Source: a virus
Reading direction: 5' to 3' (one strand)
IMG/VR virus record: IMGVR_UViG_3300036760_000327
Span: 1-64,000 of that record
Length of the DNA: 64,000 nucleotides
The translations under genes were made by a program, and so were the position numbers. The notes beneath the pieces were generated by a model. It had not been told where the DNA came from and made no database searches. It saw only the letters and a program-made list of their open reading frames with translations. Positions within the stretch are counted from its first letter, which is position 1. The number at the start of each line of letters is the position of its first letter. Positions 15,504 through 23,620 of this stretch are shown piece after piece.

Positions 15504-15815
15504 ATGCAAGCAACTGTATATTGTAGAGTAAATTATATGGTATTTTTAGATAGTAAAGATGAAATGATAGGCTATCAATTAGATAAGTCTACTTTAAAGA
15601 AAATGAAATTTTTAGATATTAAATTTCCTGTTGAACCGCCTGAGGGTACTAAAAAAGCAGTGGTAATAAAGGAAGTTCGATCTATGATAGTATACGAGAA
15701 AAAAAATATTGCTGATGAGATGGCTAGAGTTGTTACATACCAAATTCAAGATGGACCATATTATGTCCAGAAATTAATTAGGGATAATTTATCCCAGAAT
15801 TTATTGCTTGCTTAA
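15504..15815 (+). CDS. Hypothetical protein in amidoligase cluster, 103 aa
   Basis: Lies between the amidotransferase and the third amidoligase with short gaps, so likely in one transcript. Alpha/beta, no motif recognised (MQATVYCRVNYMVFLDSKDE...). Confidence 0.65.
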   Translation: MQATVYCRVNYMVFLDSKDEMIGYQLDKSTLKKMKFLDIKFPVEPPEGTKKAVVIKEVRSMIVYEKKNIADEMARVVTYQIQDGPYYVQKLIRDNLSQNLLLA

Positions 15816-15841
15816 ATAAATTTTTTGTTGCGGAGGTATAT

Positions 15842-16642
15842 ATGAAACAGGTAAAAATTGGTTGTGATCCAGAATTTATGATTTTAGCAAGTGATGGTAA
15901 AATTGTACCGTCTCTGACAATATGTGATGATGAAAATTTAAAAAATCATTTTGGAAGAGAGGTAGGCCAGGGTGGATGGCTATTTGAATTGCGTCCTGAT
16001 CCGTCTACCAATATATTTGCATTATTGGCAAATATACGTAAAATTATGAAAATTCATATACGGAAATTTCCTTATTTAAAAAAGTGTATATTTATTGGTG
16101 GCCATGCTGCTGAAGATCATTTTGCTATTGGCGGACATATTCATATTAGTACAGATGAAATGTATTCAGATGATTTATTGGAGTCTAATTTTAAACGTTT
16201 TATTAATAAAATAATATACAGTGGTTTTATGCATATAATTAATGATAAGGAGGGCCAGTATGTTCGTCAAACAATAGGATATGGTAAAGCGAGAGATTTT
16301 AGATGTTGCAAATATGACAGTTCTTCTTTAGAATATCGAACTCCACCATCGTGGCTTGTTAGTCCGACACTAGCTTTTATTTTCTTAACATTAGCAAAGA
16401 TTTGTGGATTGCTGTATATTAATAAAAAATATTTTAATATTAATGATGAGATTTATAATTTGTCGCATGATACACATAAAGGGATGTTGCTATTAAAAAG
16501 ATTTTTTACTGTGGTGAAAATTTGTGACGGATTGATGGAAGAAGAGGATGTGGTTAAATGTATAGAAATGCTAGAAAATTTACCAAATAAGCGGATAAAT
16601 TTAAACTGGAATCGTGATTTTAAAATAGCATGGCAATTATAA
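15842..16642 (+). CDS. COOH-NH2 ligase (amidoligase), paralog 3, 266 aa
   Basis: Minimal form of the family with the catalytic domain only: GCDPE (7-11), ELRP (49-52), GGHIHI (97-102) and EYR with following TPP (164-169). The absence of N- and C-terminal extensions marks which parts of the two longer paralogs are accessory. Ribosome site is GCGGAGG. Three paralogs in one locus suggest successive coupling steps or different substrates. Confidence 0.8.
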   Translation: MKQVKIGCDPEFMILASDGKIVPSLTICDDENLKNHFGREVGQGGWLFELRPDPSTNIFALLANIRKIMKIHIRKFPYLKKCIFIGGHAAEDHFAIGGHIHISTDEMYSDDLLESNFKRFINKIIYSGFMHIINDKEGQYVRQTIGYGKARDFRCCKYDSSSLEYRTPPSWLVSPTLAFIFLTLAKICGLLYINKKYFNINDEIYNLSHDTHKGMLLLKRFFTVVKICDGLMEEEDVVKCIEMLENLPNKRINLNWNRDFKIAWQL

Positions 16643-16664
16643 TTTATTACAGGAGATTATCAAA

Positions 16665-16856
16665 ATGGCAAATTGTATGATTTGTAATAAAGAAATTATT
16701 AATAAGGATGACGAGGTTATTCCAGCCGTCAAATATAATTTATGTAGAGCGTGCCGTAAAAAAAGATTTATTGTAGAAGAATATAATTATATTGCTGATG
16801 AAAATGATAAGGAATTAATAAAAAACCTATTGCACATAGATGCTATTTTAACTTAA
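16665..16856 (+). CDS. Small zinc protein, 63 aa
   Basis: Two CxxC pairs, CMIC (4-7) and CRAC (27-30), then an acidic helix. Ribosome site CAGGAG. Last gene of the amidoligase run; function unknown. Confidence 0.65.
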   Translation: MANCMICNKEIINKDDEVIPAVKYNLCRACRKKRFIVEEYNYIADENDKELIKNLLHIDAILT

Positions 16857-16908
16857 TAGTTATGAATACTATTAAAGAATAAAATTATTTGCGGGTTTTC
16901 CAAACTAT

Positions 16909-16944
16909 TTTGTCACAAACTAGCTCGTTTTACTATTAATATAT
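16909..16944 (+). promoter_or_regulatory. Conserved phage promoter motif, copy A (plus strand)
   Basis: TTTGTCACAAA, an 8-base spacer, then TTTTACTATTAATATAT, just upstream of the endonuclease VII-like gene at 16961. Same layout as copies at 7453, 32018 and 55757. Confidence 0.65.
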
Positions 16945-16960
16945 AAAGAGGTATAATATT

Positions 16961-17551
16961 ATGTTCGATAAAAAAGAGTATATGAAAGAATATTATCAGC
17001 GACCTGATGTCAAGAAGCGTCAAAAAGAATATTATCAAAAAAATAAAAAATATATAAAAGAATACCAGCAAAAAAATAAAGATATTATTAAAGAATACCA
17101 AAAGGAGTATTATCAGCGTCCTTATGTCAAAGAATATTATCAACAGCCTGATATTAAAAAGCGTAAGAAAGAATATGATAAAGAATATCGTCAGCGGTCT
17201 GATATTAAAAAGCGCCAAAAAGAATATAATAAAGAATATAATCAACGACCTAGTATTAAAAAGCGTAAGAAAAAGTATATGAAAAAATATAATATAAAGC
17301 ATAACTATGGAATATTATTAGAAGAATTCAAATTCTATTTAGAAAAGCAAGAAAATAAATGTGCTATCTGCTCACATACCTTTACTCCAGAAGATAAAAT
17401 ATGTATAGATCATGATCATGCAACTGGAAAAGTTAGAGGATTATTGTGCTTTAAATGTAATGTATTACTTGGAATGGCAGTAGATAATTCAAAAACATTA
17501 ATGAATGCAATTAAATATCTCAATGAATACAATCAGATAGCCGAACTTTAA
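16961..17551 (+). CDS. Endonuclease VII-like HNH protein, 196 aa
   Basis: Paralog of the gene at 7014 with an intact zinc site: CAICSH, KICIDHDH, VRGLLCFKCN. That is the recombination endonuclease VII pattern (two Cys pairs around a DH-D-H catalytic strand). The N-terminal half (residues 1-110) is a Lys/Tyr/Gln-rich repeat of EYYQRPDIKKR type, longer than in the paralog, probably a DNA-contacting arm. Its own promoter motif and the matching upstream region in both copies suggest that promoter and gene moved together. Confidence 0.85.
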   Translation: MFDKKEYMKEYYQRPDVKKRQKEYYQKNKKYIKEYQQKNKDIIKEYQKEYYQRPYVKEYYQQPDIKKRKKEYDKEYRQRSDIKKRQKEYNKEYNQRPSIKKRKKKYMKKYNIKHNYGILLEEFKFYLEKQENKCAICSHTFTPEDKICIDHDHATGKVRGLLCFKCNVLLGMAVDNSKTLMNAIKYLNEYNQIAEL

Positions 17552-17582
17552 TATTATTTCCTTTTCACAGACACTTAATTTT

Positions 17583-18983
17583 ATGATAAAAAGTGAGCTT
17601 TATGAATATCAAAAACGTAATCTTAAGTTTCATCTATCTCGAAATAGATCCGCTGATTGGTCTGACATGGGTATTGGAAAGACCATTATTGCTCTGGCTA
17701 AGATTGATATATTAAAAAAGCAAGGTGTCATTAAATCAGCCCTGGTTATTTGTCCCAGATCAGTAAGTCCGGTATGGGAGTCAGAAGTAAAGAAACACAG
17801 TACATTATCTGCTGTTGCTCTTACGGGATCACTTGAAAATAAAATAGAACTTTTAGCCAAAAATTCGGATATTTATATAATTTCATATGACTCTATTCCA
17901 GGACGTAAAAAAACCTTAGGAATATTATTCCAGTTCCTTTTAAACAAATGTTTTGGTATTGTAATTCTGGATGAAATTACCCATGTAAAAAATTTCAATG
18001 CTGTACGTACTAAGGCAGTTACTGTTTTATGTAATAAAATCAATAAAGTATTAGCACTTAGTGGTACTCCAATTACCAATTCACCCGAATCTGTAATAAC
18101 CATATATAATTGTGTTGATGGGGGAGAAACTTTTGGTAGAAATTATTTTGCTGCTCGTAACTATTATTTTGTAAATCATGGCTATTCTTTTCCTGACTGG
18201 CATATAAGAGAAGAAAAGAAAGAAGAATTTAAAAAAAGACTATTTTTTAATGCTATTAGATTATCCAAAGATGAATGCCTGGATTTACCTCCTAAGATAT
18301 TTACTGAAAGATATACAGAACTGTTGGGTGTTCAGAAAGATATTTATAGGAAAATAGCTAATGAACTTTTGTACGAATTAAGATTACCAGCGGGCATAGT
18401 AAAAATAAAAAATAGTTTAGTAAAACTAACTAAACTGTCTCAAATCGCTAACGGATTTATTTATACAAATAAAGATGTGCAATTATTTTCTGAAAATCCA
18501 AAACTAGAATTATTACAGCAAACCATTGCAGAAATACCGCGGGATAATAAAGTTATAATATTTGTAAAATGGACACAAGATGTTAAAAATATAGCGCAAT
18601 TGCTGGATAAATTTAATATTCCCTTTGCTGTTATTCAAGGAAAAACACGTGATCGGGCAATCCCAATTAATAATTTTATTAATTCTGATCAAATAAAAAT
18701 ATTGCTATCTCAAATTACAGTTGGTGCGTATGGTCTAAATCTTATAACGGCTAATTACATAATTTATTATTCTTTGGGATTCTCTGTTATTGAATTTTTA
18801 CAAAGCCAGGACCGAATTCATCGAGTTGGACAAACAAGATCGTGTATATATATTTCTTTGCTTTGTCATAATTCTGTGGACGAGTACATTTATAAATGTT
18901 TAAAAGAAAATATTAGTATAGCCCAATCATTATTGAATAATATATCTGTAGAACAATTAAAGGAGAACTTGCGGGGTATATAA
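17583..18983 (+). CDS. SNF2-family DNA helicase/translocase, 466 aa
   Basis: Superfamily 2 ATPase. Walker A in DMGIGKT (28-34), motif II DEIT (130-133), motif III SGTP (160-163), and motif VI QDRIHRVGQTRS near the C-terminus, which is typical of SWI2/SNF2 proteins. It would translocate on double-stranded DNA and could clear proteins or remodel forks. Length is that of the core alone. Similar stand-alone SNF2 proteins are common in phage replication modules. It is followed immediately by the gene at 18984. Confidence 0.85.
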   Translation: MIKSELYEYQKRNLKFHLSRNRSADWSDMGIGKTIIALAKIDILKKQGVIKSALVICPRSVSPVWESEVKKHSTLSAVALTGSLENKIELLAKNSDIYIISYDSIPGRKKTLGILFQFLLNKCFGIVILDEITHVKNFNAVRTKAVTVLCNKINKVLALSGTPITNSPESVITIYNCVDGGETFGRNYFAARNYYFVNHGYSFPDWHIREEKKEEFKKRLFFNAIRLSKDECLDLPPKIFTERYTELLGVQKDIYRKIANELLYELRLPAGIVKIKNSLVKLTKLSQIANGFIYTNKDVQLFSENPKLELLQQTIAEIPRDNKVIIFVKWTQDVKNIAQLLDKFNIPFAVIQGKTRDRAIPINNFINSDQIKILLSQITVGAYGLNLITANYIIYYSLGFSVIEFLQSQDRIHRVGQTRSCIYISLLCHNSVDEYIYKCLKENISIAQSLLNNISVEQLKENLRGI

Positions 18984-19232
18984 ATGTTAATTGAATTTAT
19001 TGATAATAAACATGATGATGATAATAACATTCTAAAAACGGGAAAACGGTATATGGTTGCCCGTGATTCTGTACTTTTATCTTCCGGCCGAACGATACGG
19101 ATAATAGCTATTAATCGTTCAGCTTATGATCCTAATCAAGAAGTTCAATATATTTATGAGGGCGGGTTTCCAAATGGAACCTTTTGTAGACGAGAACAAG
19201 AGATATTATCAAGTATTATGTTAGAGCCATAG
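18984..19232 (+). CDS. Hypothetical protein, 82 aa
   Basis: Starts directly after the SNF2 stop with AAGGAG inside the helicase gene, so it is coupled to it. Beta-rich (RYMVARDSVLLSSGRTIRIIAINRS). Not recognised. Confidence 0.65.
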   Translation: MLIEFIDNKHDDDNNILKTGKRYMVARDSVLLSSGRTIRIIAINRSAYDPNQEVQYIYEGGFPNGTFCRREQEILSSIMLEP

Positions 19233-19253
19233 TCTATAAGGAGACAAACGAAA

Positions 19254-20144
19254 ATGACAATTCCTGAATTAGTTCATCTTTTATCTGATGCTTCTGTATT
19301 AGAAAATGAAGGGCAATTGGATAGTGCATCTAAACTTTTAACACAAATAATTGATGATCCTATTTGTCCTAAACAAATAAAAATGACTGCCGAGAAAATG
19401 ATGAATAGGATAAGTACCAAACAAAATAATATAGTGGGCGAGACAGTGGAATCAAAACCTATTACAAAAGATAATATATTAAATGTGGATGTGTTTGCCT
19501 TGGGAAGTATTCCTCAAATAGAAGGCAAAATGGCAATTAAACCAGAGGACTATGAAAGAATAAAGGAAGGAATAAAAAAGAGAGGAATTATAAATCCTCT
19601 AATTGCTTTGCCAGATCTTAGATTGGTTTGCGGATATAATAGATTAAAAATTGCTAAGGAATTAGAACTAAAAACAGTACCTGTAATATTTAAAGATATT
19701 CCAGAGGCCAGAATAGTTGAATATGCTATGAAGGACAATATCGAAAGGAGACAACTTTCACCAGAACAGATAGCGGATTATGTTGCGGGAGTTGTATCGC
19801 AGGGAGTGGGACGACCTAAAAAAGGAAGTAGAAATAAAACAAATGAGGACATTGCTCAAGTGCTGGGTATCTCTGAAAGAACAGTGCAACGAGCAAGAAA
19901 GTTTACTAAAAAAGTTAAAGAAAATCCTCAGCTTAAAGGACAGAGTATAAAATCAGTAATTGAGGGCGGTAATCGTATAGATAGATTAAATATGAGATTC
20001 CAATATATTATTGGTGTGGGTGATTTTAATCAAGAAATGATTGAAGACGGGGCTAAAACAATAAATAAAATACAAGATTTAAATCCAGCTAACGGAGATA
20101 AAATTAAAGTTGTAACCCAGATTTATTTAATTCGGAGGAAATAA
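19254..20144 (+). CDS. ParB/Spo0J-like protein, 296 aa
   Basis: ParB N-terminal nuclease/CTPase-type domain: strand with EGKMAIKPEDYERIKEGIKK (about 90-110), LVCGYNRLKIAKEL (the GxRR-like box, about 124-137), and DNIERRQLSPEQIADYV (the ENxxR box, about 161-177). A helix-turn-helix follows (EDIAQVLGISERTVQRARK). The first 80 residues are an extra helical region. No ParA ATPase is visible nearby, so a gene-regulation or nuclease role is as likely as partition. Ribosome site AAGGAGA. Confidence 0.8.
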   Translation: MTIPELVHLLSDASVLENEGQLDSASKLLTQIIDDPICPKQIKMTAEKMMNRISTKQNNIVGETVESKPITKDNILNVDVFALGSIPQIEGKMAIKPEDYERIKEGIKKRGIINPLIALPDLRLVCGYNRLKIAKELELKTVPVIFKDIPEARIVEYAMKDNIERRQLSPEQIADYVAGVVSQGVGRPKKGSRNKTNEDIAQVLGISERTVQRARKFTKKVKENPQLKGQSIKSVIEGGNRIDRLNMRFQYIIGVGDFNQEMIEDGAKTINKIQDLNPANGDKIKVVTQIYLIRRK

Positions 20145-20171
20145 TTATAGGGGTGATGACATGTAATATTA

Positions 20172-20244
20172 GCTTGCGTAGCTTATGAAGGTAAAGCCCT
20201 GTTTTGTAAACAGGAAGAAGGGGGTTCAATTCCTCCCGCAAGCT
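20172..20244 (+). tRNA. tRNA-Thr (anticodon TGT)
   Basis: Cloverleaf: acceptor GCTTGCG with CGCAAGC (20172-20178, 20237-20243), anticodon stem CCTGT/ACAGG with loop TTTGTAA (anticodon TGT, reads ACA), and a T arm with TTCAATT. No CCA is encoded. ACA is common in AT-rich phage genes. Confidence 0.85.
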
Positions 20245-20299
20245 CTAAGATGTGGGCTCTACCCTGACTTGTTCTACCAAATTTTTTCAAGGAGGAAAA

Positions 20300-20509
20300 A
20301 TGGGAGACCGTTATTTAATAACAGTAAAGTGTTCTGAATGCGGTTTTATAGAAGGAGAAGTTTATTATGCTCCAACTTGCGGATTTACAGACTGGAATTG
20401 CCCAAAGTGCAATCACAAAGTTGATTTGGAAAATTATACGGGAATTAGTTATAAGGACGCTTCTAACAAAGAGTTAATAGAAAAAATTGTAAAAGCAGTT
20501 GGAAAGTAG
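20300..20509 (+). CDS. Zinc-ribbon protein, 69 aa
   Basis: Start at the ATG after AAGGAGG; the longer frame would overlap the tRNA trailer. CSEC (11-14) and CPKC make a zinc ribbon, with a further C in PTCGFTDW. The C-terminal tail is helical. Small phage zinc protein of unknown role. Confidence 0.7.
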   Translation: MGDRYLITVKCSECGFIEGEVYYAPTCGFTDWNCPKCNHKVDLENYTGISYKDASNKELIEKIVKAVGK

Positions 20510-20593
20510 ATTGATCTTATAAATTATTGATCAGAATTTGATTTCCATAACGAGTTCTGATATAAGAAAACAAATCGTGGAAGGAATTTTAAT

Positions 20594-21013
20594 ATGACCA
20601 ACGAGGAGCTAAAATTATTAAAAGAATTGCGGTGTGGTCAGCATAAATGTATCCATTGTGGTAAAGATTTAGTCGATGGTTATGATAATGAATCTTGTAA
20701 ATCATGTAGGCGTCTATTACATAAAGCGATGAATGATGGGGGTTGGCGGGCTAAACTTACTGTTAAAATTTTAGACCATTATGGCTGGAAATGTTCCTGC
20801 TGCGGTTGTGATATTCCTGAATTTTTAACCGTTGATCATTGTTTTGGAGCCGGTAACGAGCATAGAAGAGACGCTAGAAAAATGGGCAGTAATGATTGGT
20901 ACAAAACAATTATTGCTGAAAACTATCCTGATAAATATCAAATACTTTGTTATAATTGTAACTTAGGCCGCCAGCGTAATAATGGAATATGCCCGCATAA
21001 ATTGGAGCAATAA
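20594..21013 (+). CDS. HNH endonuclease, 139 aa
   Basis: Begins with a zinc finger (CIHCGKDL...CKSC, about 17-44). The HNH core then reads CSCCGCDIPEFLTVDHCFG, with catalytic His in VDH, then ILCYNCNLGRQRNNGICPHK. The C-terminal zinc motif is near-identical to the remnant at 1679. Likely a mobile, homing-type nuclease. Its leader contains a 7-bp hairpin (around 20530-20562). Confidence 0.8.
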   Translation: MTNEELKLLKELRCGQHKCIHCGKDLVDGYDNESCKSCRRLLHKAMNDGGWRAKLTVKILDHYGWKCSCCGCDIPEFLTVDHCFGAGNEHRRDARKMGSNDWYKTIIAENYPDKYQILCYNCNLGRQRNNGICPHKLEQ

Positions 21014-21017
21014 CTAT

Positions 21018-21335
21018 ATGGCAGATAAATATGCTGAATAACGTCGTTCTATTATTAATAGAAATAAATGGTTAGCTTTTTTAAAGGAGAATGATAAGAC
21101 TTGCTGTTCTAGATGTGGATATGATACTTATTTTGGCGCTATTGATTTTCATCATTTAAATCCCGCGCAAAAAGAATATGATATTGGGACTATTTTGACA
21201 CAGAAAATAACAGATAAAAGAATACAGGAAATTCAAAAATGTATAACTTTATGTTCTAATTGTCATAGAGAACTTCATGCAGGATTATGGACTATTTTAA
21301 ATGGTGTTTGTCCGCACAAAGAAGAGGAAATATAA
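21018..21335 (+). pseudogene. HNH endonuclease with in-frame stop at codon 8
   Basis: From ATG 21018 the frame reads MADKYAE, TAA (21039-21041), then about 97 codons encoding CCSRCGYDTYFGAIDFHHLNP and CSNCHRELHAGLW, an HNH domain paralogous to the gene at 38636 (CCQRCGYN...CSNCHRELHADLW). No good start follows the stop codon, so the gene looks inactivated by one nonsense change. Its end overlaps the start of the RNA ligase gene by one base. Confidence 0.7.
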
Positions 21336-22204
21336 TGTCTTATTACCATATCCCAAATTTATACCAGGATCAATCTATTCTTCTTTTTAAAGAGTGTTAC
21401 GCCCTAGAAAAGATTCATGGAACTAGCGCTCATATTTTATATAAGGATGATGATATAGTATTTTTTTCTGGAGGTGTTAAATACGAGGAATTTGTAAAAT
21501 TATTCAGTTACGAAAATTTGTTATCCATATTTAGAGAACACTTTACACCAGAACAAAAGGTATGCGTATATGGAGAAGCTTATGGTGGTAAATGTCAAGG
21601 AATGTCGACTACTTATGGCCCAAATTTAAAATTTGTAGCATTTGAAGTTCTTGTAGATGGTATATGGTTAAAGGTTCCAGATGCTGAAACAGTTGTTAAA
21701 TTTCTGGGATTAGAATTTGTATTTTATCGTAAAATTCCTACTGATATAGAATCTATTAATAGAGAAAGAGATGCTCCTTCTATTCAAGCAGTTCGTAATG
21801 GGATCCCAGATTATCAGCCGATGTTTAGAGAAGGAATTGTTCTTCGTCCACTAGAAGAAATGATAAAAAATAATGGAGGACGTGTTATTGCTAAACATAA
21901 AAGGGATGAATTTAGGGAGACTAAAACCCCGCGAAATGTAATAGATAAATCTGAAAAACGGGAAAAATTAATTGAAGTAAATAAAATTATTGATGAATGG
22001 TTAACCGAAAGGCGATTGGATCACGTATTGGATAATGCTAATTTGGAATTAAAAGTGGAAAATATTGGGAAAATAATTCCTTTAATGATGGAGGATATAT
22101 ACAGAGAGGGGAAGGGCGAGATTGAAGAATCTCAAGAATTAAAGAAAGCCATCGGGAGAGAAACAGCACTTATGTTTAAAAGGAGATTAAATGTCATAAA
22201 ATAG
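21335..22204 (+). CDS. RNA ligase (nucleotidyltransferase family), 289 aa
   Basis: Covalent nucleotidyltransferase fold: motif I EKIHGTS (the Lys becomes adenylated, about residue 25), motif III-like VAFEVLV, motif IV EGIVLRP (about 168-174), and motif V VIAKHKRDEF (about 186-195). The pattern fits Rnl2-type RNA ligases, which seal nicked RNA and in phages repair tRNAs cut by host defence. DNA ligase is less likely because there is no OB-fold tail of normal length. Start at the ATG overlapping the broken HNH stop. Two phage tRNAs lie close by. Confidence 0.8.
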   Translation: MSYYHIPNLYQDQSILLFKECYALEKIHGTSAHILYKDDDIVFFSGGVKYEEFVKLFSYENLLSIFREHFTPEQKVCVYGEAYGGKCQGMSTTYGPNLKFVAFEVLVDGIWLKVPDAETVVKFLGLEFVFYRKIPTDIESINRERDAPSIQAVRNGIPDYQPMFREGIVLRPLEEMIKNNGGRVIAKHKRDEFRETKTPRNVIDKSEKREKLIEVNKIIDEWLTERRLDHVLDNANLELKVENIGKIIPLMMEDIYREGKGEIEESQELKKAIGRETALMFKRRLNVIK

Positions 22205-22258
22205 GGTATTTCTCTATTAATAAAGATAGAGATGTATAAAACGGAGAAATAGATATTT

Positions 22259-22834
22259 ATGGATCAGGAACAATATTTTATTAATCTTTATATAAGCGCA
22301 AAACGGAATATAATGAAAAATAATTTTATAAAATCTCCAAAGACAGGATCAAAACAATATCAAAATTTAATTGATGCAGCTAATTTAGTAGAAAATATGC
22401 ATGCTGATCCAATTGATTTTATTCAGTTTTTTATAAAACGACTATCACCTTTACGTATTTTTCCACAACCGTACCATTTGGTGTCGAAAAAATTAATAGA
22501 AAAGTACAGATATCACCAATCTTTAAAAAATAGATATATTTTTGCTGATTATATGATGTGCGGAGACGATTTTACCATAAATAGAACTTATGAAGTTGTA
22601 AGTTATCGAGATGCAATAATGCTTCCGGTTGATAAAGATTTACGTTTAAAAACAGTTATGTTTATGTGCACACAAAAAGATCATAAATTAACTGACAAAG
22701 ATAAAAAAGATATTGCTTACGCGTTTGTTAAACTTAATTTTTTAGGAAAACCTGTACCTGAAAAATTAAAAATGCTTTATAGAAAGGAGGTGGAAGAAAA
22801 TGATAATGGAAAAAGCAGCCGTATTAGCAGTTAA
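22259..22834 (+). CDS. Hypothetical protein, 191 aa
   Basis: Mixed alpha/beta protein with no motif I recognise. CGGAGAAA lies ahead of the ATG. Its 3' end contains the AAAGGAGG used by the next gene, which overlaps it by 35 bases. Lies between RNA ligase and primase-helicase. Confidence 0.65.
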   Translation: MDQEQYFINLYISAKRNIMKNNFIKSPKTGSKQYQNLIDAANLVENMHADPIDFIQFFIKRLSPLRIFPQPYHLVSKKLIEKYRYHQSLKNRYIFADYMMCGDDFTINRTYEVVSYRDAIMLPVDKDLRLKTVMFMCTQKDHKLTDKDKKDIAYAFVKLNFLGKPVPEKLKMLYRKEVEENDNGKSSRISS

Positions 22835-23036
22835 AGAGTATCTAATAGAATTGTTAAACGACGAGAAGTGGTGTGAAGCTCAAAAAGTAGGAGAAGCACT
22901 AAGAATATTAGTGTATAGCCAAAAAAATCTGGCTCGGCCTACAATTTCAGATAGTATAATGGTAGGAGGGGGCATGGCACAGATCCAGCTTCCTAATGGC
23001 AGCTCTACGGCTTGCGGAAGAAAGGAGGTGAAATAA
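22800..23036 (+). CDS. Hypothetical protein, 78 aa
   Basis: Two possible ATG starts (22800, 22806) follow AAAGGAGG. A helical N-terminus (AAVLAVKEYLIELLNDEKW) and a Gly/Ser-rich tail. Its stop overlaps the next start (TAATG). Confidence 0.55.
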   Translation: MIMEKAAVLAVKEYLIELLNDEKWCEAQKVGEALRILVYSQKNLARPTISDSIMVGGGMAQIQLPNGSSTACGRKEVK

Positions 23037-23236
23037 TGTCAATAATAAAAGATGGTTCTATTGAAGGATGGTTTGTAGTATTGTGTGAAACAGTAATGGT
23101 ATTTGGATTATTGGCTGCTGGATTTTTTATTACGTCTGTACGGGATGCTTGGCCTACCATGGGGCCGTACATACAAACCATATATCCGTTAGCCATGGGA
23201 ACATGGTTTGCATACAAAACTGTAAAATCTTTCTAA
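23036..23236 (+). CDS. Small two-pass membrane protein, 66 aa
   Basis: The ATG overlaps the previous stop and follows AAAGGAGG; an earlier in-frame ATG at 23012 precedes that site. Two hydrophobic segments (about 13-33 and 48-63, with IYPLAMGTWFAYKTV). Could be a holin or anchor; no motif decides. Confidence 0.55.
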   Translation: MSIIKDGSIEGWFVVLCETVMVFGLLAAGFFITSVRDAWPTMGPYIQTIYPLAMGTWFAYKTVKSF

Positions 23237-23248
23237 AGGAGGATAATT

Positions 23249-23599
23249 ATGAAAAGAATTATTTTAATCACTTTGGCCATAATGCTTTTGTCTACCTTGG
23301 TCTTTGGGGCAAATGTTCCACTTAAAGCAACATGGACTCCAAACACAGAAACAGATATGAAAGAATATAGACTTTATCGGCTTGATCCAACAAGAATATT
23401 AATAGGAACTATTCCTCATCCGCCTGTATTGCCTTATAATTTTACAACTACAGCACCAGACGGATCAGAAGTTTTAATGACTTTTGTTCTAACGGCAGTA
23501 GATCAAGCAGGAAATGAATCGGGGGACAGCAATGTAGCAACTTTCCCTTTCGATCAAATGGCGCCGGGTGTTCCTAAAAATGTTATTATTACAAAATAA
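23249..23599 (+). CDS. Secreted fibronectin type III-like protein, 116 aa
   Basis: Signal peptide MKRIILITLAIMLLSTLVFG with a likely cut before ANVPL. The mature part has the FN3 pattern: ATWTPNTETDMKEYRLYR, then FVLTAVDQAGNESGDSN near the end. FN3 domains bind proteins or sugars on surfaces. Strong AAAGGAGG ribosome site. A secreted single FN3 domain is unusual for a phage replication region. Confidence 0.75.
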   Translation: MKRIILITLAIMLLSTLVFGANVPLKATWTPNTETDMKEYRLYRLDPTRILIGTIPHPPVLPYNFTTTAPDGSEVLMTFVLTAVDQAGNESGDSNVATFPFDQMAPGVPKNVIITK

Positions 23600-23620
23600 A
23601 TTGGTGGCGGCGTCTGTATA

